A stretch of DNA of 64,000 bases from Dehalococcoidia bacterium (GCA_030615035.1 JAUXAC010000001.1:1-64000), one strand, 5' to 3'. Shown: positions 44,001-54,020, counted from the stretch's first letter. A program made the numbers and translations. The notes: a model not told the origin generated them from the letters alone.

Positions 44001-45254
44001 TTAGTTAGTCCTGATTAATTTGCCCTGTAGTGACCAGGGACTTGTCTTATTAATCCTGATATTTATCAGTTGTCCCAGACAATTATTGTCGTCGTTGAAG
44101 AATGCCAGTTTACCGGTACGGGTGCGACCCTGCCACTTACCATTTACCATTCCTTCTACCAGAATTTCAAGTGTCTTGCCTAATAGCTGGGCGTTAATTT
44201 CAGTTGCAATTCTTTCCTGGAGCAACTCAATTGTATTTAATCGCTCCTTTTTCTCGGCCAGCGGGATATTGTCCTCAAACTCTCTGGAAGCTGTGGTTCC
44301 TGTTCTCGGTGAATAGACAGCTACGTGGACGGTGTCGAACCTCAGTTCGGAGAGCAAATTGACTGTCTGCTGGAACTGCTGAGCACTTTCTGAGGGAAAG
44401 CCAACAATGACATCGGTGCTTAAGGCTATCCCGGGTATTTTACTTCGTATTTGAGTGATGAGCTGTCGGTATTGCTCTATTGTGTAGCCTCGTCTCATTG
44501 CCTTTAGAATATCATTGCTGCCTGACTGAACCGGGAGACTTATCTGCTCACAGACTTTGTCTAGGGAAGCTATTGCCTCAATGAGTTTATGGCTCATGTC
44601 CTTGGGGTGATTGGTCAGGAAGCGTATGCGTGCCAGCCCATCTATAGTATTCAGTTCACTCAATAAGTCAGCTAGGTCTGGTTTGTCAGGCAGGTCATGC
44701 CCGTATGAATCAACATTTTGCCCCAGCAGGGTAACCTCTTTTACCCCACGGTGCATTAGCTCTTTAACCTCCCCGGCTATTTCGGATATGGTTCGACTCC
44801 TTTCCTGACCACGACGATAGGGGACAATGCAATAGGAGCAAAAGTTATTGCAACCCTGAATGATGGGAACAAAGGTGCTGGGTGAGGGGTGCCGGGGTAA
44901 TACTGGGACTGACTCAGGCTTTTCCAGCCACGGGGGATAGTCTCCCGGCTTGAAGAAGTAGTCAACATGGGGGAAGCTCTTTTTAAGCTGGTCAATATCA
45001 GAGTTTACTAAACAGCCGGTAACAGCTAGAGTCGCGTCTGGCTGTGCTTTCTTTAGTGGTCGAAGGGCATTAAGCTTATTGATGACACGGTTCTCCGCGC
45101 TCTGGCGCACCACACAACTATTGAGCATGATGAGGTCAGCTTCCCCGGCAGTATCCGTGGCTTGATACCCCAGTTGCTCCAGGTAGCTACCCAGCCGCTC
45201 CGATTCCCCCTTATTCATCTGGCACCCTATGGTCCAGATATGATATTGAGGCAT
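44001..45254 (-). CDS. miaB: tRNA-2-methylthio-N6-dimethylallyladenosine synthase
   Basis: Radical SAM methylthiotransferase acting on A37 of tRNAs. About 417 residues from ATG 45254 (AGGAGA upstream). Cluster-binding motifs are [11 protein letters not shown] and [12 protein letters not shown] for the auxiliary cluster, and [25 protein letters not shown] residues for the SAM cluster. A C-terminal TRAM domain is present. A tRNA-Ser lies just upstream. Confidence 0.94.
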   Translation of the reverse strand: MPQYHIWTIGCQMNKGESERLGSYLEQLGYQATDTAGEADLIMLNSCVVRQSAENRVINKLNALRPLKKAQPDATLAVTGCLVNSDIDQLKKSFPHVDYFFKPGDYPPWLEKPESVPVLPRHPSPSTFVPIIQGCNNFCSYCIVPYRRGQERSRTISEIAGEVKELMHRGVKEVTLLGQNVDSYGHDLPDKPDLADLLSELNTIDGLARIRFLTNHPKDMSHKLIEAIASLDKVCEQISLPVQSGSNDILKAMRRGYTIEQYRQLITQIRSKIPGIALSTDVIVGFPSESAQQFQQTVNLLSELRFDTVHVAVYSPRTGTTASREFEDNIPLAEKKERLNTIELLQERIATEINAQLLGKTLEILVEGMVNGKWQGRTRTGKLAFFNDDNNCLGQLINIRINKTSPWSLQGKLIRTN

Positions 45255-45317
45255 ATTTCTCCTGCCTTCTGGTAGTAATAATATAATACCCCTTATCAAG
45301 GGGCATGTCACTTCATT

Positions 45318-45409
45318 TGGCGGAGGGAGAGGGATTCGAACCCTCGACCCCGGTTTCCCAGGGTAAGCACTTAGCAGGCGCCCGCACTAGACCACTATGC
45401 GATCCCTCC
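45318..45409 (-). tRNA. tRNA-Ser(GCT)
   Basis: Minus strand: acceptor GGAGGGA/TCCCTCC, encoded CCA, anticodon stem GGCGC/GTGCT (with G-T pairs), loop CTGCTAA giving anticodon GCT, long variable arm (CCCTGGGAAACCGGGG-type hairpin) and T arm with TTCGAAT. Confidence 0.92.
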
Positions 45410-45475
45410 TCAGTCCTACAATAATGCTTTGTGTACATTTACTATATCACAACCCTTTATTTTGCTCAAACCTAT

Positions 45476-45586
45476 TTAGAGGTTTTATCAGCCTCACCCC
45501 CTTAATCCCCCTCTCCTTCAAAGGAGAGGGGGAGAGAAAAAGAAGAGGGACTGACACCCCTCTTAAACACCCCGTATTCCTTGTTT
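45476..45586. repeat. Long-form dispersed repeat
   Basis: Starts AGAGGTTTTATCAGCCTCACC, contains CCCCCTCTCCTT/AAGGAGAGGGGG and then GAAGAGGG...CCCCTCTT, ending AAACACCCC. It sits between tRNA-Ser and ybeY. Confidence 0.7.
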
Positions 45587-45631
45587 GAGAGCTTTACTTA
45601 GCTGTGCTATGATGACTGGTACGGAACGAAT

Positions 45632-46099
45632 ATGGAGATTAATGTTTTAATTGATGGCGACTTTGAGGGGTGTCCTGAGGTGAGCTGGCTGCGGAGAGTG
45701 GCTGAGCAGGTTCTCACTGCGCAGGGCGCTGACTCTGATGTAGAGCTTGGCTTGGTTATTACCAGCCAGGAGAGGGTGCGACAATTAAACAAAAGCTATC
45801 GGGGAAAAGATGAGCCCACGGACGTATTAGCCTTTTACATGACATCGGCGGCGGGTGAAATATTCGTAGTGCCTCCCGACGGCGTGCACCATCTTGGTGA
45901 AGTAATTATCTCCTGCCCCCAGGCAGTAATACAGGCAGAGGAACACCATCACTCTATAAAAAAGGAGTTAGCCATTCTCATTATTCATGGCGTACTTCAT
46001 CTTCTGGGGTATGACCACGAAGAACCCGAGCAGGAACGCCAGATGAGGGAGAGAGAGGCAGAGATTCCGAGTCTTATTGAAGAGGAACTGAATTTCTAG
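45632..46099 (+). CDS. ybeY: Endoribonuclease YbeY (rRNA maturation)
   Basis: Zinc-dependent endoribonuclease in 16S rRNA maturation and ribosome quality control. 155 residues. The metal site HGVLHLLGYDHEE (HxxxHxxxxxH) is intact, with YRGKDEPTDVLAF upstream, both typical of the family. Its 3' end overlaps the convergent pyrD by four bases. Confidence 0.94.
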   Translation: MEINVLIDGDFEGCPEVSWLRRVAEQVLTAQGADSDVELGLVITSQERVRQLNKSYRGKDEPTDVLAFYMTSAAGEIFVVPPDGVHHLGEVIISCPQAVIQAEEHHHSIKKELAILIIHGVLHLLGYDHEEPEQERQMREREAEIPSLIEEELNF

Positions 46100-46959
46100 C
46101 TCTGTGCCGCACCAATAAGCTCGGCTATATCCTTTATCCCCTCTTTTTTCATAAATTGTTCGATTCCTTCCAGAACGTCAAGCGGGGCGCGGGGGTTGGT
46201 GAAGGTGGCCGTGCCCACCTGGATGGCACTGGCTCCAGCCATGATGAACTCTATAGCGTCACTGCCAGTGGTTATGCCCCCACAGCCGACGACAGGTAGC
46301 TCCACGGCACCAGCCACCTCATATACCATAGCCAGCGCTATCGGCCTTATTGCTGGTCCGGATAGACCACCGGTTTTGCTGCCCAATAGGGGTCGGCGCG
46401 TGGTTATATCTATATACATGCCTTTCAGGGTATTGATTAGGGATATGGCGTCGGCGCCGGCTTCAGCCACAGCTATAGCTACCTTAACTATATCACTAGT
46501 GTTTGGGGTTAACTTGACCAGTATCGGTAGGGAAGTAGCCGATTTGACCGCGGCGGTTACCCTGGCGGCTGACTCGGGGTTGGCGCCAAATTCAGCACCA
46601 CCTGTCTTAATATTGGGGCAACTGACGTTTACCTCAATACCGCTGACTCCAGCTACCCCGTCCAGCTCACTAGCCAGCTTGACATAATCGTCAACAGTTT
46701 CACCGGCAATGTTAACAATAACCGGTACGCGCCAGCTGGCCCAAAGCGGAGCTTTTTCCTTGATTAAAGCTTTAACACCAATATTCTGCAAGCCAATCGA
46801 GTTAAGTAGACCGGAAGCGGTTTCGGCTAGCCGCGGCTGTGGATTTCCCTCTCTGGGTTCAAGGGTAGTTCCCTTACATACAATAGCCCCAAGCTTTTGA
46901 ATGTCAAATATCTGGCTATATTCTGTCCCATAGCCAAAGGTGCCGGCGGCAGTCATCAC
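46096..46959 (-). CDS. pyrD: Dihydroorotate dehydrogenase (class 1B type)
   Basis: Flavoprotein of pyrimidine synthesis. Conserved parts are VMTAAGTFGYGTEY, NVSCPNIKTGGAEFG (catalytic Cys), LVKLTPNTSDIV, SLINTLKGM and GCGGITTGSDA. From GTG 46959 the protein is 287 residues, but the normal family N-terminus (LTPKHKKGLLLANP) is encoded in frame just upstream, back to the stop at 47029-47031. That extension has no ATG, GTG or TTG, so the real start is unclear. Same frame and strand as the upstream gene, so coupling or reinitiation is likely. Confidence 0.88.
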   Translation of the reverse strand: MMTAAGTFGYGTEYSQIFDIQKLGAIVCKGTTLEPREGNPQPRLAETASGLLNSIGLQNIGVKALIKEKAPLWASWRVPVIVNIAGETVDDYVKLASELDGVAGVSGIEVNVSCPNIKTGGAEFGANPESAARVTAAVKSATSLPILVKLTPNTSDIVKVAIAVAEAGADAISLINTLKGMYIDITTRRPLLGSKTGGLSGPAIRPIALAMVYEVAGAVELPVVGCGGITTGSDAIEFIMAGASAIQVGTATFTNPRAPLDVLEGIEQFMKKEGIKDIAELIGAAQS

Positions 46960-47028
46960 CGGGTTGGCCAGTAGCAGACCTTTTTTGTGTTTTGGGGTTA
47001 ACTGAACTGAAAGCTTCGTAGCTACTCC

Positions 47029-47865
47029 TTATCCTAATTCAATGCTATTGCCGGTATTATTGAAGAAGAACTTGTCGCCGAACTCTTGAGCCAGAAGACT
47101 GGCTGCCGGCAAGCCAGTGCAGTGGTTTAAACCTAATCTTTTCACGTCAAGCTCTTTTAATGCTGCGATGGTTAACCGGATTCGCTCTTCGGACGCACTG
47201 ATGAGGTGAGCGCCACCGAGAACGGCGTGTATTGGTTTTCCATCAGTAATCTGCTTAACATGATATAGGGTATTGATAATGCCACGGTGAGCACAGCCAG
47301 AAACGACAACTGAGCCAAGCTCGGTATTTATTACAAGTGCCAGGTCATCTAGGAGCTTATCCGGGTGCCAGCCAGTATCATCTTTGACGAACATGGCAGG
47401 GTCTATCTCTTCATAACCAGTTACCATGGATATCTCGCCGGTAGTCATTATGTTATCGGCTACCTTCACTGGTTTTGCAGTCAGGGTGAAGTTTGCCCCG
47501 AGGCTTTCTAGCTCTTGGCGTTGGAATGGTATGCCGATATATTTATCTTTTTCACCTTGGTGGCGGCTGTACTTAGCTGCCCATACATCAGGATGGGCTA
47601 TTATCTCTACCTCGTTCCTCATCTTGCGCAGAATTTGGCGCAAACCACCGGTATGGTCATAATGACCGTGACTCAGGACAATCTTATCGATTCGAGTCAG
47701 GTCAATTTTAAGAACACCAGTGTTATAGCTGGCGGAGAGGCTTCTTCCAGTATCTAACAGGATGTTTTCTCTCTCTGTTTCTACTAGGATACTCAGCCCC
47801 CACTCCGCCAGGAAGTCACCCCTGTTGGCTGTATTTTCACTCAGGGTAGTGATACGAAGTCTCAT
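47029..47865 (-). CDS. Metallo-beta-lactamase-fold protein (MptA/dihydropterin-synthase-like branch)
   Basis: 278-residue member of the branch that includes proteins annotated as 7,8-dihydropterin-6-yl-methyl-beta-ribofuranosylaminobenzene phosphate synthase. The N-terminus has TTLSENTANRGDFLAEWGLSI, metal ligands are SHGHYDHTGG, and HxGxAHL-type VLGGAHLISA and LGLNHCTG follow. The substrate is not known in bacteria. It ends directly in front of pyrD. Confidence 0.82.
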   Translation of the reverse strand: MRLRITTLSENTANRGDFLAEWGLSILVETERENILLDTGRSLSASYNTGVLKIDLTRIDKIVLSHGHYDHTGGLRQILRKMRNEVEIIAHPDVWAAKYSRHQGEKDKYIGIPFQRQELESLGANFTLTAKPVKVADNIMTTGEISMVTGYEEIDPAMFVKDDTGWHPDKLLDDLALVINTELGSVVVSGCAHRGIINTLYHVKQITDGKPIHAVLGGAHLISASEERIRLTIAALKELDVKRLGLNHCTGLPAASLLAQEFGDKFFFNNTGNSIELG

Positions 47866-47920
47866 TTCCCCACTGATTATATGTTATATATTTCGAAGAG
47901 GCAACCTCGCGTTGGCTTTG

Positions 47921-48763
47921 TCAGGCAGTGTTATGAGACTGATGGTTATAGCCCTTACTCTTATGGCGCAATTTGGAAACGCCAAAAGAGATTGAAAGGA
48001 CAATCCCTCCGACCAAAATAATTGTCGCTCCGGAGGCTAAATCAAGCAAATAGGAGAGCCACAGACCACTGAAAGTAAAGACAGCCCCCGCCAGGATGGA
48101 AAGAAGCATCATCTTCTTGAGACTGTGTGTGAACTGTCTGGCTAGCGCGGCAGGAATGGTGAGAAGGGCAATGACTAAAATAATGCCGACAACCCTTATT
48201 AACACAACTACGGTTAGCGCAATCATGCACAGTAGCAGAAGGTATAGACGTTCGGTGGGAACTCCAGCTATAGTACTGAATTCCTCATCAAAGGAAAGAA
48301 GCAAGAACTCCTTGTAAAACAGTAATACTAGTGTAATTATAATGACATCCAAAATAAGCATAAGCATTAAATCGAAGGCAGGCACGGTAAGAATGTTGCC
48401 GAAGAGATAGCTGAAAAGATCCGGGGCATACCCCGGAGTCAGACTGATAAAGATTATCCCAAGTGCCATTCCCATCGCCCACAGGATGCCAATAGCCGTG
48501 TCCTCGGGAAGTCTCATCCGCTTGGTCACCAGTCCCATACCCAGAGCGGAGGCAATGGCGAAGAACATGGCGCCTAGTATCGGGTTTATGCCGAGAAAAT
48601 ATCCCAGTCCAATGCCGCCGAAGGAGGCATGGGCAATCCCACCACTGATAAAAACTACTCTCTTCACCACTACATATACGCCAACAATCCCACAGGCGAT
48701 GGCAGCCAGCAGACCCGCAATCAGCGCATTCCGCATAAATTCATACTGGAGCACTTCCAGCAT
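47921..48763 (-). CDS. Metal ABC transporter permease (ZnuB/MntB type)
   Basis: 280 residues with about eight hydrophobic segments, typical of the ABC-3 permease family for zinc or manganese. Landmarks are [26 protein letters not shown] sequence near residue 35 and [12 protein letters not shown], the ATPase-coupling region. Five bases downstream of the ATPase gene. The matching binding protein is probably the lipoprotein at 16088-16975. Confidence 0.92.
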   Translation of the reverse strand: MLEVLQYEFMRNALIAGLLAAIACGIVGVYVVVKRVVFISGGIAHASFGGIGLGYFLGINPILGAMFFAIASALGMGLVTKRMRLPEDTAIGILWAMGMALGIIFISLTPGYAPDLFSYLFGNILTVPAFDLMLMLILDVIIITLVLLFYKEFLLLSFDEEFSTIAGVPTERLYLLLLCMIALTVVVLIRVVGIILVIALLTIPAALARQFTHSLKKMMLLSILAGAVFTFSGLWLSYLLDLASGATIILVGGIVLSISFGVSKLRHKSKGYNHQSHNTA

Positions 48764-48768
48764 TTTCT

Positions 48769-49527
48769 TTAATGCTCCCTTAGTACGCGGTGGGGGACGA
48801 CACCGTGAGCTATGAGTTGTATCGGGCAGCGGTAGGTCTTTTCTAGTGCTTCAGCGGATACCTCTTTTGAGCCGTGATAGAACAGTTGGCGGTTAAGACA
48901 GGCAATTTGGTCTACATAGATGGAAACAGCACTGATATCATGGGAAACCATGATGATAGCCATCCTTTGTTTTAAGTTGTCAATAAGTTCATAAAATTCG
49001 GCTTGCATATTTGGGTCAATGCTGGCTGTAGGTTCATCGAGAAGCAGTAGTTTTGGGTCGGTAACCAGTGCTCGGGCAATAAAGACCCGCTGTTGCTCCC
49101 CGCCAGAAAGTTTGCCTACTTGCCGGTCTTTATAATCTAGCATGCCGACGGTCTTAAGGACTTCATTGGCTATTCTTTTATCTTCTTCGCTATAGCGTCG
49201 GGCCAGCCCGGCTTTACTATAGCGCCCCATAAGCACCACATCCAGAACGCTTATTGGGAAATCGTGGTCAAACAGGTTATATTGAGAAATATAACCGATG
49301 AATTTCCGTCCCCTCTCGGGGGATTGCCCCATAACCGAAACCTTGCCCCGGTCTGGCTTTATCAGTCCCAGGATAACCTTAAGCAGGGTAGTCTTGCCGC
49401 CGCCATTGGGGCCTATTATGCCAAGGAAGTTATTAGGCTCAACGGATAGGTTTATTCCCTCCAGTACCGGAATGCTATCGTAATGCACCCATATATCATC
49501 CAGTCTTACCACTTCTTTAGCCATCAT
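48769..49527 (-). CDS. Metal ABC transporter ATP-binding protein (ZnuC/MntA type)
   Basis: 252 residues. Walker [11 protein letters not shown]-loop [12 protein letters not shown] signature LSGGEQQR, Walker [10 protein letters not shown] and H-loop MVSHDI are complete. It forms an operon with the permease gene. A possible long inverted repeat (TATGAAT...ATTCATA, 49576-49616) stands upstream but does not match a zinc or manganese regulator box I know. Confidence 0.93.
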   Translation of the reverse strand: MMAKEVVRLDDIWVHYDSIPVLEGINLSVEPNNFLGIIGPNGGGKTTLLKVILGLIKPDRGKVSVMGQSPERGRKFIGYISQYNLFDHDFPISVLDVVLMGRYSKAGLARRYSEEDKRIANEVLKTVGMLDYKDRQVGKLSGGEQQRVFIARALVTDPKLLLLDEPTASIDPNMQAEFYELIDNLKQRMAIIMVSHDISAVSIYVDQIACLNRQLFYHGSKEVSAEALEKTYRCPIQLIAHGVVPHRVLREH

Positions 49528-49623
49528 GTTTACGCTCTATTATTTGAACTAATCTATGTAATCCTTAGCCGCGGGTATATGAATACCAGTTCAATACTAA
49601 TAATAACATATTCATAGCCAAAG

Positions 49624-49654
49624 AAAAGAGGCTGCCTTCTCAAACAACCTCTTT
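49624..49654 (-). terminator. Rho-independent terminator after the citrate/homocitrate synthase-like gene
   Basis: Minus strand AAAGAGG ... CCTCTTTTCTTT: a 7-bp stem, mismatch, two further pairs, then a T-rich tail. It lies about 20 nt after the stop codon. Confidence 0.75.
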
Positions 49655-49673
49655 GCTATTATCCGCTGGGTAG

Positions 49674-50912
49674 CTATTCCAACGGCGTTAGGGTCAGGAG
49701 TTTCCTGGCAATCTTGGGATACTTGGCTATAAACAGCAGTTCATCCTCCACGAGAGGTTTTTGTGATTCTACATTAGCATATCTTGCCAGCTCCAAAATC
49801 TCGCTGGCCTCTTCTCTATCAGCAAACTTAACATCCATCTTCCCCATTATATGACTGAAGCCAGATATCCCGCTATACTGCCCGGCAATAATTTCTCTTC
49901 CGGTTTCTACCGTCACTGGTTCCCCCCTCCCCAGTTCTTCGAAGCTATATAGCTCATAGTTTTCCGGGTCCTTTAATACGCCATCAGCATGTATACCGGA
50001 GGAGTGGGCAAAGGCATTAGCGCCGACCCCAGGCTGGTTCATTGGAATGTCAACGCCAAAGGCATATTCAGCAAACTTGGCTATCTTATAAGCCATAGAT
50101 AATTTGATTGGATTTCCCAGCTGATACTTTTCGGCAAAGCTCTTTGACTTAGTTATGGCGAGAACAACCGCCACCAGGTCGGCATTTCCTGCCCTTTCCC
50201 CAACGCCGTTGATAGTGGTGTTGATATATACATCCTGTCCACCATCTATAGCTCCTTTAGCTCCGGCAATAGAGTTGCCAACAGCCATCCCCAAGTCACC
50301 ATGGCAATGAATCTCAATAGACATACCGGTATTTTCCGCCAGTGCCTTGGTAGTTTCGTAGATAGTGAAAGAGTTATCGTAACCGAGGGTATCACAGTAT
50401 CTAAGTCTATCGGCCCCGTGTTCTTTAGCCGCCAGACCGAATTTGATTAGGAAATCTAGACCTGTCCTGGAGGCATCTTCAGCGTTGGCACCTATGCTCT
50501 CAGCACCAAGAGCCTTGGCAGCATCAACCGCAGCAACCATATCGCTTATAATGTCGTCCCTTTTCTTTTTCCCTTGGAACTTACCCTTGAGCATCTGGTC
50601 TGATGTCGATATCGAAAGGTTGAGATGACGGATATCAGGTACCAGCTTAAAGGCTGTCTCCACATCATCACTGATGGCTCTTATCCATCCTCCCAAACGG
50701 ATAGGCTGCAGGACTCCCATCTCAGCCAGTTCCAGGTTGGCCTTCAGGTAAAGGGATTCGTGCCTGGTCGTGGGGAAGCCAAACTCAGACTGAAAGATGC
50801 CCATCTCATTCAGGTAAATGTTTATCATGGTCTTTTCTAGCTTGGATAAGCCGAGCTTTGCTGTTTGAACTCCATCCCGATTGGTCACATCAATAAAATA
50901 AATCTTAGGCAT
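49674..50912 (-). CDS. Homocitrate synthase / Re-citrate synthase-like protein
   Basis: 412-residue DRE-TIM metallolyase that condenses acetyl-CoA with a 2-oxoacid. The N-terminus reads FIDVTNRDGVQTAKLG, with RDGVQ instead of the common RDGEQ. The barrel has EIHCHGDLGMAVGNSIAGA (metal His pair), INGVGERAGNADLV, and GIHADGVLKDPENYE. Dehalococcoidia are known to use a Re-citrate synthase of this type in place of the ordinary enzyme, so oxaloacetate is a likely acceptor. Homocitrate or isopropylmalate synthesis cannot be excluded. The gene stands alone with its own terminator. Confidence 0.85.
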   Translation of the reverse strand: MPKIYFIDVTNRDGVQTAKLGLSKLEKTMINIYLNEMGIFQSEFGFPTTRHESLYLKANLELAEMGVLQPIRLGGWIRAISDDVETAFKLVPDIRHLNLSISTSDQMLKGKFQGKKKRDDIISDMVAAVDAAKALGAESIGANAEDASRTGLDFLIKFGLAAKEHGADRLRYCDTLGYDNSFTIYETTKALAENTGMSIEIHCHGDLGMAVGNSIAGAKGAIDGGQDVYINTTINGVGERAGNADLVAVVLAITKSKSFAEKYQLGNPIKLSMAYKIAKFAEYAFGVDIPMNQPGVGANAFAHSSGIHADGVLKDPENYELYSFEELGRGEPVTVETGREIIAGQYSGISGFSHIMGKMDVKFADREEASEILELARYANVESQKPLVEDELLFIAKYPKIARKLLTLTPLE

Positions 50913-51016
50913 CTAGCTCTTCCCCCACAGAATTTGGTCGCAGATGGTCTATAACATAAAATTTTACGTTTAATGATAACATATGAGTAATACCTTGGGC
51001 AAGTAGAGTTAGGTTT

Positions 51017-51196
51017 GAGGTTGTTTGGTAACCTATCCCCCTGAAAGGAGAGAGCCTAGAGGAGAGTTAAAGAGAGGCGAAGCCTACAAATGTAATTGCA
51101 GGGAGTTTTAGAGGGACGAAGTCCTTCTAATATAACCAATTCCCCCTCTCCTTTTAAGGAGAGGGGGATTAAGGGGGTGAGGTCAATAAACAATCT
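51017..51196. repeat. Long-form dispersed repeat with one intact terminus
   Basis: Begins GAGGTTGTTTGGTAACCTATCCCC, contains a weakened A hairpin (TAGAGGGACGAAGTCCTTCTA) and an intact CCCCCTCTCCTTTT/AAGGAGAGGGGG hairpin. It ends TAAACAATCT (51187-51196), identical to the right end of the copy at 33239. It fills most of the gap between the citrate synthase-like gene and the DUF503 gene. Confidence 0.75.
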
Positions 51197-51311
51197 CTGT
51201 GATGTCCTTGTTTGACACTCGTGGAGAGGGGTGATAGATTAGAGATAGGACGATTCTTGGGTAGAGCATTTGAAGTTTTGAGTCGTGATTTCCCAGTTGG
51301 CTGGATGTGTC

Positions 51312-51602
51312 ATGAATGTCGGTGTTTGTAAAATAAACCTTCGTTTACCGGAAAATTTGTCTCTCAAGGGTAAGCGGCAAATATTGAAACCTATCACTAC
51401 CAGGATACGAAACAAGTTTAATGTTTCTGTAGCTGAAATTGATAACCACGACCGCTGGCAACTGGCTACCATCGGAATTTGCTGTGTAAGCAATGATAAC
51501 CGGTATACTAACGAAGTCCTGTCAAAGGTAGTGGATTTTGTTATTAACACTCATTTCGGGGTAGAGATACTCGACTATGAAATTGAGATTCTACCTATTT
51601 GA
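51312..51602 (+). CDS. DUF503 family protein
   Basis: About 96 residues from ATG 51312. Matches the DUF503/YlxP-type small protein: NVGVCKINLRLPENLSLKGKRQ at the start, then ITTRIRNKFNVSVAEID and WQLATIGICCVSND. In Firmicutes the homologue lies beside ribosome-maturation genes, but here it precedes a helicase gene with a four-base overlap region. Possibly RNA-related; the function is unproven. Confidence 0.85.
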   Translation: MNVGVCKINLRLPENLSLKGKRQILKPITTRIRNKFNVSVAEIDNHDRWQLATIGICCVSNDNRYTNEVLSKVVDFVINTHFGVEILDYEIEILPI

Positions 51603-51616
51603 TAAGGGGAGTCATA

Positions 51617-53902
51617 ATGGATACTTCGGCTTTCCTTCGTCATCTTAAGACTCAACCCACCTACGCTGGTCAAATTGCCCATGTTGAGCATATTCCATCC
51701 CGTGAAGCGACCTATACTGAATTAGACGAACCTTTATCTTGCCAACTTCAAGATTGCCTCAGTAAACACGGGTTGTTGCCTCTCTATACTCATCAGGCTG
51801 AGGCAGTGAATAAAGCCCGTCAGGGAAAGAATGTGATGGTGGCAACTTCAAGTGCCAGTGGTAAGACCCTGTGCTATAACATTGCGGCATTGGAGGCACT
51901 TTTAACAGAGAGCAATGGTTATGCCCTTTACCTCTTTCCGACCAAAGCTCTGGCTCAGGACCAGCTCCGTGGTTTACGCCAGCTATTTTGCCCTGATTTA
52001 TTTCAAATAGAGGAATTTGATACATTTGATGGTGATACTCCGCAGTCGGAGCGGGCTCAGATAAAGAAACGAGCCAGAGTAATACTTACCAATCCTGACA
52101 TGCTCCATATTGGCATACTGCCCAATCATCAATCCTGGGCAAGACTACTGCGCCACTTGCGGTACGTGGTGGTAGACGAAGCTCACACCTATCGCGGTGT
52201 TTTTGGTTCTCATGTCGCCGGTGTCCTGCGCCGCCTGCGCCGACTGTGTCACCTTTATGGCTCGACCCCTCAGTTCATTTGCAGCTCGGCAACTATAGCT
52301 AACCCCGGTGAGCATGCGGAAAGACTGGTAGGTTTACCTTTTGAGGTGGTTGACAATGATGGCTCACCTCATGGCAGGAAGGATTTTATTTTCTGGAATC
52401 CCCCGATTATGGATAAGGCCAAGAGTGTTCGGCGCAGTGCCAATAGTGAAGCAACCAACTTATTTACGGAGTTAGTGAGCGGTGATATCCGCACTCTGAC
52501 CTTTGCTCGCACTCGCCGTCTAACCGAGCTTATTTACATCTATTCGCAGCGGAGGTTAGCCGAAGTAAGCCCGGGGCGGTCAAAACAGATCAAACCTTAT
52601 CGGGCTGGTTATCTCCCAGAGGAGCGACGTCAAATAGAGCATGAGCTCTTTAGCGGTCAACTTTTGGGTGTGGTAACGACTACTGCTTTGGAGTTAGGTA
52701 TAGATATTGGTGACTTGGAGGCTACGGTGCTTGCTGGCTACCCGGGAAGCATTGCCAGTACCTGGCAGCAGGCAGGAAGAAGTGGCCGAAGCCAGGGTGA
52801 ATCGCTGAGTTTCCTGGTCGCTCTAGATAATCCTCTGGACCAGTATTTCATGCGCCACCCTGATTCCTTTTTTCGGAAGAGCTTTGAGAATGCTCTGGTT
52901 AACCCCGGCAACCCCTATATTTTGAGGGCTCATCTGATGTGTGCTGCCTGGGAATGTCCACTAAGTAATGATGATGAAAAAATCTTTGGCTCTACCTTGA
53001 GTCAGGAAAGGGAGGTGCTGGGGGGGCAGGGCATACTCAGGGAACGCAGTCAGAAATGGTATCTTTCACCGGCTATCGCCTATCCGGCTCAGGCGGTTAA
53101 TATTCGTTCTACCACCGGGCAGAATTTCGCTGTTGTGGATACCTCGACTGCCTCACTATTGGAAACTGTAGAAGCTAGTGTTGCCTTCTTTCAGATACAC
53201 CCCGGAGCTATCTATCTTCATCAGGGAGAGTCCTATTTGGTCACCAGGCTTGATTTGACTAACCGCACTGCCTATGCGGCACCGACTACGGCTACTTACT
53301 ATACCCAGACAAAGGAACTAGAAGATTTACACATTGTGGAAGTAAAACGTAGTAAAGGTGTGGGGCAGGTTAAGGTGTACCTGGGTGAGGTAGAGGTTAC
53401 CACTACTGTGGTTGGCTTTAAGAAGAAGGCGCAATTCACCGAGGAGGTAATTGGGGAAGAGCCGCTTGATTTACCGCCCCAGACTTTTCCAACTGTGGCG
53501 CTATGGTTTGACCTGCCGCCCGAGGTTGTAGCTAAGCTGGTCGAGTCTGAACTGGATTTTGCCGGGGGACTGCACGCGGCGGAACACGCCGCTATTGGCA
53601 TCCTTCCCCTGTTTGCCCTCTGTGACCGCAACGATATTGGTGGCGTATCTACCCCTCTCCACCCCGATACCGGGAGAGCCCAGGTATTTATCTATGATGC
53701 CTATCCCGGCGGCATTGGCATTGCGGAGAAGGGTTTTGACATGATAGCCGAATTATGGCAGGCTACACTGAGGGCAATCGCCGAGTGCCCGTGTCAGGAG
53801 GGCTGCCCAAGCTGTATACAGTCGCCCAAGTGCGGCAATAATAATAAACCTCTTGATAAGGAAGCGGCACGAATTTTGCTGGAAGGGCTGCTGGGGAAGT
53901 AG
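51617..53902 (+). CDS. DEAD/DEAH helicase with DUF1998 (MrfA-like)
   Basis: About 761 residues from ATG 51617 (AGGGGAG upstream). Superfamily 2 helicase: Q-region PLYTHQAEAV, Walker A ATSSASGKT, DEAH-type VVVDEAHTY, motif III SSATI, motif VI QQAGRSGRSQG. The C-terminal DUF1998 domain ends in a four-cysteine zinc site CPCQEGCPSCIQSPKCG. MrfA of Bacillus is the known relative, a 3'-5' helicase in repair of mitomycin damage. No MrfB-type exonuclease partner is next to it. Confidence 0.92.
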   Translation: MDTSAFLRHLKTQPTYAGQIAHVEHIPSREATYTELDEPLSCQLQDCLSKHGLLPLYTHQAEAVNKARQGKNVMVATSSASGKTLCYNIAALEALLTESNGYALYLFPTKALAQDQLRGLRQLFCPDLFQIEEFDTFDGDTPQSERAQIKKRARVILTNPDMLHIGILPNHQSWARLLRHLRYVVVDEAHTYRGVFGSHVAGVLRRLRRLCHLYGSTPQFICSSATIANPGEHAERLVGLPFEVVDNDGSPHGRKDFIFWNPPIMDKAKSVRRSANSEATNLFTELVSGDIRTLTFARTRRLTELIYIYSQRRLAEVSPGRSKQIKPYRAGYLPEERRQIEHELFSGQLLGVVTTTALELGIDIGDLEATVLAGYPGSIASTWQQAGRSGRSQGESLSFLVALDNPLDQYFMRHPDSFFRKSFENALVNPGNPYILRAHLMCAAWECPLSNDDEKIFGSTLSQEREVLGGQGILRERSQKWYLSPAIAYPAQAVNIRSTTGQNFAVVDTSTASLLETVEASVAFFQIHPGAIYLHQGESYLVTRLDLTNRTAYAAPTTATYYTQTKELEDLHIVEVKRSKGVGQVKVYLGEVEVTTTVVGFKKKAQFTEEVIGEEPLDLPPQTFPTVALWFDLPPEVVAKLVESELDFAGGLHAAEHAAIGILPLFALCDRNDIGGVSTPLHPDTGRAQVFIYDAYPGGIGIAEKGFDMIAELWQATLRAIAECPCQEGCPSCIQSPKCGNNNKPLDKEAARILLEGLLGK

Positions 53903-53924
53903 AAAAGTGACCCGCCCTTCTCCT

Positions 53925-54020
53925 CATCCCTAATAACCCCATCCCCTGTGTCCCCTTCCCCTTGCCAAGGGGAAGGGGAGGAGTGGAAAGAGGGGGCTGA
54001 CGCCCCCTCAAACTCCCCCA
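53925..54020. repeat. Long-form dispersed repeat
   Basis: CCCCTTCCCCTTG/CAAGGGGAAGGGG hairpin, then AGAGGGGGC...GCCCCCTC hairpin, in reverse orientation relative to 26827. Just after the helicase stop, so it may also act as terminator. Confidence 0.7.

Noticed and set aside
49576..49616. TATGAAT...ATTCATA inverted repeat as a metal-regulator box
   Set aside because: The arms are 7 bp with a loop of about 25 nt in AT-rich sequence and do not match a Fur, Zur or MntR consensus I know.
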